NCBI RefSeq assembly: GCF_022095615.2
Contig: NZ_CP155559.1
Coordinates: 4,089,501-4,153,500, forward strand
Direction of reading: 5' to 3'
Length of the DNA: 64,000 nucleotides
Source of the DNA: Bacillus thuringiensis
GTDB lineage: Bacteria; Bacillota; Bacilli; Bacillales; Bacillaceae_G
Shown here: piece by piece, positions 52,298 to 63,768 of the stretch
How positions within the stretch are numbered: position 1 is the stretch's first letter
How the letters are laid out: every line of letters starts with the position of its first letter
Program-made: the position numbers and the translations under genes
Notes under the pieces: model-generated
The model's input: the letters and a program-made list of their open reading frames with translations, nothing else
Databases searched by the model: none
Told to the model about the DNA's origin: nothing

Positions 52298-54634
52298 TTA
52301 CATGAAATCATACGGTGAAATGTTTTCCACGTCCATTTCTTCACCATTAACTGTTACCATCTGTACTTCTCCTTGTGATTCTTGCAAGCGACCCGCTAAA
52401 GTTGTTTGACGCATTGCATCATCAAGGCGATTTACACCAGACCGGAAAGCTGCTTCCTCACCACAAATAATAAGGAATTTCTTACTCCTTGTAATGCCCG
52501 TGTAAATTAAATTACGACGTAACATACGGTAGTAGCTCTTTACAATTGGCATAATAACTATTGGGAATTCACTACCTTGTGATTTATGAATTGAGCAGCA
52601 ATATGCATGGGTAATTTGGTTCAAATCAGGCTTTGTATACGTTACTTCAATCCCATCAAATGAAACGATAATCATATCTTGTTGCTCGACATTTTCTTTT
52701 GCATAAAAAATCGAAACGATTTCTCCAATATCACCATTAAACACTTGGCTTTCCGGCTGATTGACTAATTGAAGTACTTTATCACCTCTTCGATACACAA
52801 CGTCACCGTAGGCAATTTCTTTACTTTTTTCTTTTTTCGGATTAAACACTTCTTGAAGAGCTTCATTTAACACATTAATACCTGCTGGTCCGCGGTACAT
52901 AGGTGCCAACACTTGTACATCTTTTGCGCTAAACCCTTTCGTCTTCGCGTTTTCACATACTTTTTTTACAACTTCAACAATTTGAGCCCCTGCACAGCTG
53001 ATAAATGAACGATCTTTTTTATTTTGCGCTAAATCTGGTGGAAGTGTTCCGTCTTTTATCGCATGGGCAAGCTGAATAACAGACGAACCTTCTGCCTGAC
53101 GATAAATTTCTGTAAGTTTTACCGTTGGGATGGCTCCTGCATTTAATAAATCTTTTAACACTTGTCCAGGTCCTACAGATGGCAACTGATCTTCATCACC
53201 TACAACGATAACTTGAATATTTGTCGGAAGTGACTTGAATAGCTGATTTGCAAGCCAAATATCAACCATTGAAAACTCATCAATAATGAGTAGCTTTCCT
53301 TGTACTGGATCGGTTTCATTGCGCTGGAAAGACCCTTCTGGCGTCCAACCAAGCAAACGATGAATCGTACAAGCTGGAAGCCCTGTCGATTCACTCATAC
53401 GCTTCGCTGCTCTTCCTGTTGGGGCCGTTAATAATATTGGAAATGGATTATCATCACTGTATTCATTCGTATTTAATGATAATCCGTGCAGTGACGCATA
53501 CATTTCAACAATCCCTTTAATAACTGTTGTTTTCCCCGTTCCTGGTCCACCCGTTAATAGCATCATCGGCTTATGAAGTGCAGTTTGAACTGCTTCTTGC
53601 TGAAGCGGTGCATACTGTACCTTTAGCTGTTCTTCAATTTCCCCTAACGTTTTTAACACTTCTGCTTCAGGGAATGCAGGGGTTTCTTCTTGGTTCATAA
53701 GACGACGAATTGACTTTACAACGCCTTTTTCAGAGTAGAATAACGAAGCTAAATACACTCGCTCTTCTTCTATAATGACTTTCCCTTCACTTTGCATCAT
53801 TTCAACGCAACCTACAATATCTTCCTCAGTCACTCTTCCTTCTTGATTGTTTAAAAGTGACATCGTTTCTCTTACAAGTTGATCTTTCCCCATATAAACG
53901 TGACCGAGTTGCAGTGAAACATTCTCTAACGTATAAAAACACCCCGCACGTACACGGTCATCATGATTACCCGATATACCTAACGCACGTCCTATATCAT
54001 CCGCTCTTCCAAAGCCAATCCCATCCACTTCTTCGATAAGTTGGTACGGGTTATTACGAATCACTTCTAATGTCATCTCTTTATATTGTTGGTAAATCTT
54101 AATAGAAAGTTTCGTTCCAAAACCGTAGCCATTTAAAAAGCTCATTACTTTCTCTAATCCTTGATGTTCAACAATTGTCTCATATATTTCCTGAGCTTTT
54201 TGTTTGTTGACAACACCATTTAATGCCTCAGGGTCATCCATAATTTTAGAAATAGCATGTTCCCCGAGATGGTCCACAATTTTTTCGGCCGTACGCTTTC
54301 CAATCCCTTTAAATAAATCGCTCGCTAAATATTGCACCATACCTGCTTTTGTTTGCGGCAATTCTTTCTTAAACGTTTCAACTAAATATTGTTTCCCATA
54401 CTTCGGATGGTCTTTAAAATGCCCTGTCAATGTAAACACTTCATCTTCATGCATGCGGGGAAAATGACCGTTTATCATCACTTTTTTTTCGTCGTACGTT
54501 TCATTCGTTTCAATGATTTTCATACTGACAACGGAATAGAGGTTTTCTTCGTTGTGGAAAATGGTATGAAGAACTTGCGCTTTTATAAATTTTTTCTCTT
54601 CCTCAAACAAATCCATGGCATGTTGATTTCCCAT
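52298..54634 (-). CDS. recD2: ATP-dependent DNA helicase RecD2 (YrrC)
   Basis: A 778-residue SF1B 5'-3' helicase of the RecD2 class, which works without RecBC. The N-terminal extension has helix-hairpin-helix repeats (LFKGIGKRTAEKIVDHLGEH; EVDGIGFGRADDIGRALG). Then come Walker A TGGPGTGKTTVI, Walker B LIIDEFSMVD, GDEDQLPSVGPG (motif III), and the C-terminal SH3-containing ITHAYCCSIHKSQGSEF and LIYTGITRSKKFLII. I chose the ATG at 54634 (GGAAGGAGAGG upstream). It is implicated in replication stress and mismatch repair in B. subtilis. Confidence 0.95.
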   Translation of the reverse strand: MGNQHAMDLFEEEKKFIKAQVLHTIFHNEENLYSVVSMKIIETNETYDEKKVMINGHFPRMHEDEVFTLTGHFKDHPKYGKQYLVETFKKELPQTKAGMVQYLASDLFKGIGKRTAEKIVDHLGEHAISKIMDDPEALNGVVNKQKAQEIYETIVEHQGLEKVMSFLNGYGFGTKLSIKIYQQYKEMTLEVIRNNPYQLIEEVDGIGFGRADDIGRALGISGNHDDRVRAGCFYTLENVSLQLGHVYMGKDQLVRETMSLLNNQEGRVTEEDIVGCVEMMQSEGKVIIEEERVYLASLFYSEKGVVKSIRRLMNQEETPAFPEAEVLKTLGEIEEQLKVQYAPLQQEAVQTALHKPMMLLTGGPGTGKTTVIKGIVEMYASLHGLSLNTNEYSDDNPFPILLTAPTGRAAKRMSESTGLPACTIHRLLGWTPEGSFQRNETDPVQGKLLIIDEFSMVDIWLANQLFKSLPTNIQVIVVGDEDQLPSVGPGQVLKDLLNAGAIPTVKLTEIYRQAEGSSVIQLAHAIKDGTLPPDLAQNKKDRSFISCAGAQIVEVVKKVCENAKTKGFSAKDVQVLAPMYRGPAGINVLNEALQEVFNPKKEKSKEIAYGDVVYRRGDKVLQLVNQPESQVFNGDIGEIVSIFYAKENVEQQDMIIVSFDGIEVTYTKPDLNQITHAYCCSIHKSQGSEFPIVIMPIVKSYYRMLRRNLIYTGITRSKKFLIICGEEAAFRSGVNRLDDAMRQTTLAGRLQESQGEVQMVTVNGEEMDVENISPYDFM

Positions 54635-54664
54635 CTTTCCTCTCCTTCCCAAGTTCTTTTCACC

Positions 54665-54727
54665 TTAATGAGCAGTACATCCCCCACCTCTTTCACAACC
54701 TTTAGATGAGGGGTAACTGCGCATTAA
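54665..54727. repeat. 63-bp imperfect hairpin element between the TPR gene and recD2
   Basis: TTAATG(A)GCAGT and CCCC(C)AC pair with their complements ACTGC(G)CATTAA and GATGAGGGG across a loop of roughly 12 nt. On the minus strand it is entered through AATAAAGTGAAATTATAG, similar to the bcr1 head. It may be a degraded repeat or a terminator of the TPR gene. Confidence 0.5.
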
Positions 54728-54741
54728 ACTATAATTTCACT

Positions 54742-55401
54742 TTATTCAGCTTCTTGCTCTAATAAACGAACACCATTACCAGCTAAAAAGTGATCTGGCT
54801 GAATTTCAGTTGCTTTCTTAAATAAAGTAAGAGCCTTCTCGTTATTTTCTTCAAATACGTACGCAACACCTAAATTATAATACGCATCTGCATGCTCTTC
54901 ATCCATTTCTAATACCTTTTCAAAATAAGGTTTCGCCTCTTGAATATGTTCTAAACGTGCAAAGCAAAGTCCGCACTGGAACACAGCTTCTACATCGTTT
55001 TCATCTAATTCTGTTGCTCTTTGTAAAAACGGCAGTGCAAGAAGATCATTTCCAAGTTGCACATGTGTAATACCTAACATAAATGTTACATCAGCTGATT
55101 GTAATCCCGCTTGCATCGCTTGTTCAAATACAGCCTTTGCCTCTGCAAATTGCTCTTGACTGTAATACACATTTCCTAATCCATAATAAGCAGCCGCAGA
55201 TTTATCATCTAATTCTAATGCACGCTTATAAAATAAAATTGCTCTTTCACTATCACCTATTACATCTAATAAGTTCGCAAAATTAATGTATCCAAGCGCA
55301 TCTTTCGGATTTTCTTCGATTGCTTCTGTGAAATTTTTAGCAGCTTCTTCCCAGTTTCCTTCTTGCATATATTGAATACCTGTTTCAAGTTTGTTTGACA
55401 T
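54742..55401 (-). CDS. yrrB: TPR repeat protein (YrrB)
   Basis: A 219-residue protein composed of about six 34-residue tetratricopeptide repeats; examples are GNWEEAAKNFTEAIEENPKD, SERAILFYKRALELDDKSAA and EQFAEAKAVFEQAMQAGLQS. It should act as a binding scaffold; the partner is unknown. I chose the ATG at 55401 (GAGGTGAAGGAC upstream) over a GTG three codons earlier. It lies between mnmA and recD2, as YrrB does in B. subtilis. Confidence 0.92.
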   Translation of the reverse strand: MSNKLETGIQYMQEGNWEEAAKNFTEAIEENPKDALGYINFANLLDVIGDSERAILFYKRALELDDKSAAAYYGLGNVYYSQEQFAEAKAVFEQAMQAGLQSADVTFMLGITHVQLGNDLLALPFLQRATELDENDVEAVFQCGLCFARLEHIQEAKPYFEKVLEMDEEHADAYYNLGVAYVFEENNEKALTLFKKATEIQPDHFLAGNGVRLLEQEAE

Positions 55402-55470
55402 GTCCTTCACCTCTACAACAAATTATAACAAAGAATGTATTTTCCAAGCGAACGAAAATTCGCTTTATGT

Positions 55471-55507
55471 AAAAGAAACCTCTAACCGCAAATCGGCAGA
55501 GGCTTCT
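55471..55507 (-). terminator. Intrinsic terminator of mnmA
   Basis: AGAA(G)CCTCTG(C)CG / CGGT(T)AGAGG(T)TTCT imperfect stem followed by TTTCTTTTA on the minus strand, just past the mnmA stop. Confidence 0.7.
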
Positions 55508-55511
55508 CGTT

Positions 55512-57789
<2,278 letters not shown>

Positions 57790-57824
57790 TAAATCTCCTT
57801 CTTTCCAAATCGTTTCACAAGGAA

Positions 57825-58241
57825 TTAAATGTAAAACATATAGCCCCCGTGATTTTCTTCCTCATAACGTACTAAATCTTCTAACGTTGTACTATCTAAC
57901 ACTTCTTGCACCGCATCACGAACACGCATCCATAATTGGCGTTGTGCTGGTTCTTCTTCTTCTATCATTTCTACAACACTAATTGGACCCTCTAATACAC
58001 GGATTACATCTCCCGCTGTAATGTTAGCTGGCTGATCTGACAATACATATCCGCCATATGCACCGCGCGTACTCTTTACTAGACGAGCGTTACGAAGTGG
58101 TGAAATTAATTGCTCTAAATAATGTTCCGATAAGTCATGTGCCTGCGCAATTGATTTTAAGGAAATCGGACCTTCACCAAACTTTTTTGCAAGATCGATC
58201 ATAATTGTTAAGCCGTAGCGGCCTTTCGTTGAAATCTTCAT
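57825..58241 (-). CDS. cymR: Cysteine metabolism repressor CymR (Rrf2 family)
   Basis: A 138-residue Rrf2 regulator: MKISTKGRYGLTIMIDLAKK, the winged helix SLKSIAQAHDLSEHYLEQLI, and KSTRGAYGGYVLSDQPANIT. It lacks the three-cysteine cluster of IscR, in line with CymR, which senses O-acetylserine through complex formation with CysK. In B. subtilis it represses mccAB and other cysteine genes, so mccAB at 33.5-35.6 kb is a likely target. It heads cymR-iscS-mnmA. Confidence 0.93.
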   Translation of the reverse strand: MKISTKGRYGLTIMIDLAKKFGEGPISLKSIAQAHDLSEHYLEQLISPLRNARLVKSTRGAYGGYVLSDQPANITAGDVIRVLEGPISVVEMIEEEEPAQRQLWMRVRDAVQEVLDSTTLEDLVRYEEENHGGYMFYI

Positions 58242-58533
58242 CTATTTTGCACCTCTTTTCAAATTTTCACTTCTATTAGTTATATCTTATTTATAAAAGA
58301 ACACAATTTAAAATCCTATGAAATTATAGCATAATATAGTATTATAAGAAATTTCAACTTGTGTATCAAAATGATAACATAAAATCACATTGAAAAACTC
58401 GGAAATTATTACAATTGAAAGAAAAATGAAAATATTAATATTCATTTTTCCCACAAAACAGCATCCTATTTCAAATTCCACTAAAAAAAATGATACGATA
58501 GAAAGAGATTATACATTAAGGGAGACGGTAAAA

Positions 58534-59820
58534 ATGAAACAACCACTCGCACATCGAATGCGCCCTACAAATATTCAAGAAATTATCGGACAACAACATT
58601 TAGTTGGTGAAGGAAAGATTTTATGGCGAATGGTCCAAGCAAATCATTTTCAATCTATGATTTTATACGGCCCTCCAGGTACTGGAAAAACTTCTATTGC
58701 AAGCGCAATTGCAGGAAGTACTGGAACCCCTTTTCGCCTATTAAACGCTGTTACTCATAATAAAAAAGATATGGAAGTTGTCGTACAAGAGGCAAAGATG
58801 CATCGACACCTCGTTTTAATTTTAGATGAAGTACACCGTCTAGATAAAGCAAAACAGGATTTTCTATTACCTCATTTAGAAAGCGGACTCCTTACCTTAA
58901 TTGGTGCAACGACGAGTAATCCGTTCCATGCTATTAATTCTGCTATTCGAAGTCGTTGTCAGATCTTCGAATTACACGCATTAACAGAAGATGATCTTTT
59001 AATTGGCTTAAAACGAGCACTTGAAGATAAAGAAAAAGGTCTTGGGGAATATGATGTAACTGTTACGCCTGAAGCATTACATCATTTTGCAAATGCATCA
59101 GGCGGAGATATGCGTTCCGCTTATAATGCACTTGAACTAGCTGTTTTATCTAGCTTTACAACGGATGACAACGCTGCGGAAATTACGCTAGAAATCGCTG
59201 AAGAATGTTTGCAAAAAAAGAGCTTCGTTCATGACAAAGATGGAGATGCTCATTATGACGTATTATCGGCATTTCAAAAATCAGTGCGCGGAAGTGATGT
59301 AAATGCAGCACTTCATTATTTAGCACGTCTTATTGAAGCTGGTGATTTACAAAGCATTGGTAGACGCCTTCTTATTATGGCATATGAAGATATCGGACTT
59401 GCTAGCCCGCAAGCTGGACCACGTACACTAGCAGCTATAGAATCAGCTGAACGAGTTGGATTCCCAGAGGCACGTATACCACTTGCAAATGCTGTTATCG
59501 AGCTTTGCCTATCACCAAAATCAAACTCAGCTTATAAAGCACTTGATGCTGCACTACACGATTTACGTAACGGTCAAACCGGTGACATCCCAAGTCATTT
59601 AAAAGATAGTCATTACAAAGGCGCAGAATCACTTGGAAGAGGCATTGGATACTTATATCCACACGACCATCCAAATGGCTGGGTACAACAACAATACTTA
59701 CCTGATAAAATAAAAAACAAACAATATTATAAACCGAAAGCGACAGGGAAATTTGAGCAAGCACTTTCTACTGTATATGAAAGATTACAAAGTTCGAATA
59801 AAACGAAAAATAAAGGGTAA
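58534..59820 (+). CDS. rarA: Replication-associated recombination protein RarA (MgsA)
   Basis: A 428-residue AAA+ ATPase acting at stalled replication forks. RMRPTNIQEIIGQQHLVGEG opens the domain. Walker A GPPGTGKTS, Walker B LILDEVHRLDKAK, sensor 1 GATTSNPF and the arginine-finger region SAIRSRCQIFEL follow. The C-terminal tetramerisation domain contains GRRLLIMAYEDIGLASPQA. I chose the ATG at 58534 (AAGGGAGACGG upstream); the open frame extends upstream only because it lacks stops. The 58242-58533 region holds both divergent promoters, not resolved. Confidence 0.94.
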   Translation: MKQPLAHRMRPTNIQEIIGQQHLVGEGKILWRMVQANHFQSMILYGPPGTGKTSIASAIAGSTGTPFRLLNAVTHNKKDMEVVVQEAKMHRHLVLILDEVHRLDKAKQDFLLPHLESGLLTLIGATTSNPFHAINSAIRSRCQIFELHALTEDDLLIGLKRALEDKEKGLGEYDVTVTPEALHHFANASGGDMRSAYNALELAVLSSFTTDDNAAEITLEIAEECLQKKSFVHDKDGDAHYDVLSAFQKSVRGSDVNAALHYLARLIEAGDLQSIGRRLLIMAYEDIGLASPQAGPRTLAAIESAERVGFPEARIPLANAVIELCLSPKSNSAYKALDAALHDLRNGQTGDIPSHLKDSHYKGAESLGRGIGYLYPHDHPNGWVQQQYLPDKIKNKQYYKPKATGKFEQALSTVYERLQSSNKTKNKG

Positions 59821-59857
59821 CCTAAGCGAAAACGTCACCATTATGGAGGTTTCGCTT

Positions 59858-60499
59858 ATGAAAACACGTCAAGATGCATGGACAAAAGAAGACGATCTCC
59901 TTTTAGCAGAAACTGTTTTACGACATATTCGCAGCGGCAGTACACAAATAAAAGCATTCGATGAAGTCGGCGATACATTGAACCGCACTTCAGCAGCTTG
60001 CGGCTTTAGATGGAATGCTGAAGTACGACCGAATTACGAAGATGCGGTTCAACTTGCAAAAAAACAACGTAAAGAATTAAAACGCTCTGAAGCTAAAATA
60101 GAAAAAGAGCATTTCACGCAAACGAAACAACTCGTAATTGATGCCGAGTTTTCAGAAGATATTACACCAAATAAACAAGAACTTACAATGCACAGTGTTA
60201 TTTCATTTTTACAAAACTTAGAGCACAATGACCCTTCACTCGCAAAGTTACAAACTGAAAATGACGTATTACAGGCTCAGCTCACGTCCCTGCAAAAAAC
60301 GAATCATGAACTCGAAGCAAAATTAGTAATACTCTCAAAAAAACAACAAGCAATTGAAGAAGATTATGCCATGCTTGTTAGAATTATGGACCGTGCTCGA
60401 AAACTCGTTTCAGTTGAAGAACAAGAAGAACAGATTGCCCCCATTTTCAAAACAGATCAAAATGGAAATTTAGATATTATATATTCTGCAGAGAATTAA
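59858..60499 (+). CDS. rsfA: RsfA family transcriptional regulator
   Basis: A 213-residue regulator. Residues about 1-55 are a Myb/SANT-like helix-turn-helix (TRQDAWTKEDDLLLAETVLR; SAACGFRWNAEVR). Residues about 120-185 form a coiled coil (LQTENDVLQAQLTSLQKTNH). This is the architecture of RsfA, the forespore regulator of the sigma-F regulon, and its paralogue YlbO. I chose the ATG at 59858 because TATGGAGG is 8 nt upstream; the longer frame overlaps the end of rarA. The B. cereus group has several paralogues, so the exact orthologue is uncertain. Confidence 0.85.
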   Translation: MKTRQDAWTKEDDLLLAETVLRHIRSGSTQIKAFDEVGDTLNRTSAACGFRWNAEVRPNYEDAVQLAKKQRKELKRSEAKIEKEHFTQTKQLVIDAEFSEDITPNKQELTMHSVISFLQNLEHNDPSLAKLQTENDVLQAQLTSLQKTNHELEAKLVILSKKQQAIEEDYAMLVRIMDRARKLVSVEEQEEQIAPIFKTDQNGNLDIIYSAEN

Positions 60500-60503
60500 A
60501 AGC

Positions 60504-60542
60504 AGGGATGCCACTTTTTTGACTAAGTGACATCCCTTTTTG
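60504..60542 (+). terminator. Intrinsic terminator of rsfA
   Basis: AGGGATG(C)CACTT / AAGTG(A)CATCCCT with a T-run, a few bases after the stop. The following 60543-60783 region has no gene I can support. Confidence 0.82.
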
Positions 60543-60783
60543 TTTATTTGATGAACAGCATATATATGTGTGTATGTGCCAGTAAATCAAATTATATCAA
60601 CGATTTTTCAAATATATCTATCGTAACTCAAATTATATCGATGATTCGACACACAATATCGATTTACCGACAAAAACCGAAGAAATATCCCTCCCTTTCA
60701 TACAAGGAAACTCCTGAAACGAATTGGATATTTTTTACTTAAATGTTACTATAAACATATACGTTTGAAGGGAGATAATTACT

Positions 60784-60957
60784 ATTTCATTAATAGTCTT
60801 CAAAATAACACTCGGTGTTCTCGTCCTAACTTTAGCTCTTTTCACCATTAACAGCTTAAAAAAGACGTCCGCCTATAAATCAGATAAATATGATCATTAC
60901 TTACTAGCCTTGCTTACATTTGAACTAGTGGTGATGCAAATATCCATATTTCTTTAA
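60784..60957 (+). CDS. Small two-helix membrane protein with apparent ATT start
   Basis: A 57-codon frame encoding (I)SLIVFKITLGVLVLTLAL... with two hydrophobic helices (about 3-22 and 40-57) separated by a charged loop (KKTSAYKSDKYDHY). No ATG, GTG or TTG precedes the hydrophobic segment: the frame has a TGA 23 bp upstream and the only internal ATG is eight codons from the end. The ATT at 60784 has GAAGGGAGAT 7 nt before it, so it is the best start. Function unknown; it ends at a strong terminator. Confidence 0.5.
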   Translation: MSLIVFKITLGVLVLTLALFTINSLKKTSAYKSDKYDHYLLALLTFELVVMQISIFL

Positions 60958-60966
60958 TACATATAA

Positions 60967-60999
60967 AAAAGCATATATCCGAAATGGATATATGCTTTT
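60967..60999. terminator. Bidirectional terminator
   Basis: AAAAGCATATATCC / GGATATATGCTTTT with loop GAAAT between the small membrane ORF and tcdA. Confidence 0.85.
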
Positions 61000-61002
61000 A
61001 CT

Positions 61003-61770
61003 TTATTCTTGCCCTACACGTTTCACTTCTACGTTTTTAATACGTTCACGTACAACGTGACTTGCCATAATTAAGCCTGCCACAGATGGTACGAATGCAT
61101 TTGATGAAGGTGGTAATTTCGCTTTACGAATTTTTGCATTTTCGTCTGGTACGATTTCTTTACGTACTTCTTCACGAATTACGATTGGGTTTTCGTCAGA
61201 GAAAACAACTTTTACACCTTTTTTAATACCATCTTTACGAAGCTTCGTACGAATTACTTTCGCAATTGGATCTGTATGTGTTTTAGAGATATCCGCAATA
61301 CGGAAACGAGTTGGGTCCATTTTATTTGCCGCACCCATACATGAGATAATTTTAATTTTGCGACGTAAGCACTGTTTAATTAAATGAATTTTGAACGTAA
61401 TCGTATCAGATGCATCTACTACGAAATCCAATCCATGTTTGAAGAACTCTTCATATGTTTCATCAGTATAAAACATTTCTAGTCCAATTACTTCACACTC
61501 TGGATTAATGTCTGCGATACGCTCTTTCATTAATTCTACTTTTGAACGTCCTACAGTAGATACTAACGCGTGAATTTGACGGTTTACGTTTGTAATATCT
61601 ACAACGTCTTTATCGACTAATACGAGACGTCCTACGCCAGAACGTGCTAACGCCTCTGCCGAAAATGACCCTACGCCGCCAATTCCTAAAATACCGACTG
61701 TACTATTTTTTAATATTTCAAGTCCTTCTTTACCGAAGGCTAATTCATTACGTGAAAATTGATGTAACAT
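61003..61770 (-). CDS. tcdA: tRNA threonylcarbamoyladenosine dehydratase (YrvM)
   Basis: Cyclises t6A37 to ct6A in ANN-decoding tRNAs using ATP. The 255-residue E1-like protein has the nucleotide loop GILGIGGVGSFSAEALARSG, VDKDVVDITNVNRQIHALVS (conserved Asp/Arg), and the membrane-proximal FVPSVAGLIMASHVVRERI C-terminal helix. It lacks the adenylation-cysteine arrangement of ubiquitin-like E1 ThiF, supporting TcdA. It has its own gap (210 bp) upstream containing the aspS terminator. Confidence 0.92.
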   Translation of the reverse strand: MLHQFSRNELAFGKEGLEILKNSTVGILGIGGVGSFSAEALARSGVGRLVLVDKDVVDITNVNRQIHALVSTVGRSKVELMKERIADINPECEVIGLEMFYTDETYEEFFKHGLDFVVDASDTITFKIHLIKQCLRRKIKIISCMGAANKMDPTRFRIADISKTHTDPIAKVIRTKLRKDGIKKGVKVVFSDENPIVIREEVRKEIVPDENAKIRKAKLPPSSNAFVPSVAGLIMASHVVRERIKNVEVKRVGQE

Positions 61771-61927
61771 TCAGCTCTACACTCCTATTACAAAAATGGT
61801 CTACCATGTATTCTAGCGTTTTTCCGACTATTTGTATAGAAAAAGTTATAGAATTCCTAAAAATACATATTTCGATAATGAAAACATAGTATAAACCGGC
61901 TTTTATTTCTTCCTAAATACAAGTTTA

Positions 61928-61962
61928 AAAAAAGCCTAGATGGTATTAGTATAACCATCTAG
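61928..61962 (-). terminator. Intrinsic terminator of aspS
   Basis: CTAGATGGT / ACCATCTAG stem with a 9-nt loop, then GGCTTTTTTT on the minus strand, 19 bp past the aspS stop. Confidence 0.85.
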
Positions 61963-61980
61963 ACCCTATTTTCACTTCTC

Positions 61981-63756
61981 TTACTTCTCTTCTTTCAAGC
62001 TCAACTTCAAGTTTAACTCTTCAAGCTGTGCTTCTGCAACTGGGCTTGGAGCTTCTGTTAATAAGCAGCTTGCGCTTGCTGTTTTCGGGAATGCAATTGT
62101 ATCACGAAGGTTCGTACGACCTGCAAGTAACATAACAAGACGGTCTAAACCTAATGCGATACCACCGTGTGGTGGAGTACCGTACTCGAATGCTTCTAAT
62201 AAGAATCCGAATTGCTCTTGTGCTTCTTCTTGTGAGAATCCAAGTGCTTTGAACATTTTTTCTTGTACGTCACGCTCGTAAATACGAAGTGATCCACCAC
62301 CAAGCTCATAACCATTTAATACAAGATCATATGCTTGTGCACGTGCTTTTTCTGGTGCCATTTCTAATAACTCAACATCTTCACGGAATGGCATTGTGAA
62401 TGGGTGATGAGCTGCAAAGTAACGATCTGCATCTTCATCGTACTCAAGAAGTGGCCAATCCGTTACCCATAGGAAGTTAAATTTACTTTCATCGATTAAC
62501 TCAAGCTCTTTACCTAGACGTAAACGAAGTGCACCTAAGCTATCTGCAACAACGCTCTTCTTATCTGCTACGAATAGTAATAAGTCGCCAGCAGTAGCTT
62601 CTAATGTAGTCATTAACGCGTTTGCTTCTTCTTCACCGAAGAATTTCGCAATCGGTCCTTTTAAGCCATCCTCTTCCACTTTAAGCCAAGCTAGACCTTT
62701 TGCACCGTATACTTTTACGAATTCAGTTAATGCATCGATATCTTTACGAGAGTATTTGCTCGCAGCACCTTTTGCATTAATTGCTTTTACTTGTCCGCCG
62801 CTTTCTACAGCACTTGTAAATACTTTAAAACCACACCCTACTGCAAATTCAGATAGGTCTGTTAGTTCCATTTCAAAGCGTGTATCTGGCTTATCAGAAC
62901 CGTAGCGAGCCATTGCATCAGCATATTTCATACGAGGGAATGGTGCACGCACTTCTACACCTTTTGCATCCTTCATAACTTTCGTCATCATGCGCTCCAT
63001 CATATCTAAAATTTCATCTTGTGTTAAGAATGAAGCTTCGATATCGATTTGCGTGAATTCTGGTTGACGGTCTGCACGTAAATCTTCGTCACGGAAACAA
63101 CGTGCTACTTGATAGTAACGCTCAAATCCGCCGACCATAAGAAGCTGTTTAAATAATTGCGGAGACTGTGGTAATGCATAGAATTCACCATCATGTACAC
63201 GACTTGGTACTAAATAGTCACGAGCTCCTTCTGGTGTGCTCTTCGTTAAAATTGGTGTTTCCACTTCTAAGAACTCTTCTGTGTCTAAGAAGTTACGAAT
63301 TGTTTTCGTTACATCGTGACGCATTTTGAATGTGTTAAACATTGCAGGACGACGTAAGTCTAAATAACGATATTTTAAACGCACATCTTCTGATGCATCT
63401 GTATCATCAGCAATAATGATTGGCGTTGTTTTTGCTGCATTTAATACGTTTACTTTCGTTGCTTGTACTTCAATACGACCAGTTGCCATATTGTCATTAA
63501 TTGCACCTTCACCACGCTCAACAACTGTACCTTCTACGTGTAATACGTATTCACTACGAATCGTTTCTGCTATTTCTAACGCTTCTTTTGATGTTTCTGG
63601 GTTAAATACAACTTGCACGATACCTGTACGGTCACGTAAGTCGATAAAGATTAATCCACCTAAATCACGTCGTTTTTGTACCCAACCTTTTAATTGAACT
63701 GTTTGTCCAACTGCTTCTACTGTTACTTTTCCACATGCATGTGTTCTTTCAGCCAC
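61981..63756 (-). CDS. aspS: Aspartyl-tRNA synthetase
   Basis: Charges tRNA-Asp. The 591-residue class IIb enzyme has the OB-fold anticodon-binding domain (about 1-110; [20 protein letters not shown]), motif 2 [20 protein letters not shown], the bacterial-type insertion domain (about 290-420) and motif 3 [11 protein letters not shown]. It starts with GTG at 63756, preceded by AGGGGGAACTTACA. It lies 12 bp after the hisS stop, the usual hisS-aspS operon of Bacillus. Confidence 0.96.
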   Translation of the reverse strand: MAERTHACGKVTVEAVGQTVQLKGWVQKRRDLGGLIFIDLRDRTGIVQVVFNPETSKEALEIAETIRSEYVLHVEGTVVERGEGAINDNMATGRIEVQATKVNVLNAAKTTPIIIADDTDASEDVRLKYRYLDLRRPAMFNTFKMRHDVTKTIRNFLDTEEFLEVETPILTKSTPEGARDYLVPSRVHDGEFYALPQSPQLFKQLLMVGGFERYYQVARCFRDEDLRADRQPEFTQIDIEASFLTQDEILDMMERMMTKVMKDAKGVEVRAPFPRMKYADAMARYGSDKPDTRFEMELTDLSEFAVGCGFKVFTSAVESGGQVKAINAKGAASKYSRKDIDALTEFVKVYGAKGLAWLKVEEDGLKGPIAKFFGEEEANALMTTLEATAGDLLLFVADKKSVVADSLGALRLRLGKELELIDESKFNFLWVTDWPLLEYDEDADRYFAAHHPFTMPFREDVELLEMAPEKARAQAYDLVLNGYELGGGSLRIYERDVQEKMFKALGFSQEEAQEQFGFLLEAFEYGTPPHGGIALGLDRLVMLLAGRTNLRDTIAFPKTASASCLLTEAPSPVAEAQLEELNLKLSLKEEK

Positions 63757-63768
63757 TGTAAGTTCCCC

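Noticed and set aside
60527..60742. 71-codon ORF after rsfA
   Set aside because: It begins inside the rsfA terminator, lacks an RBS, and has no recognisable sequence character.
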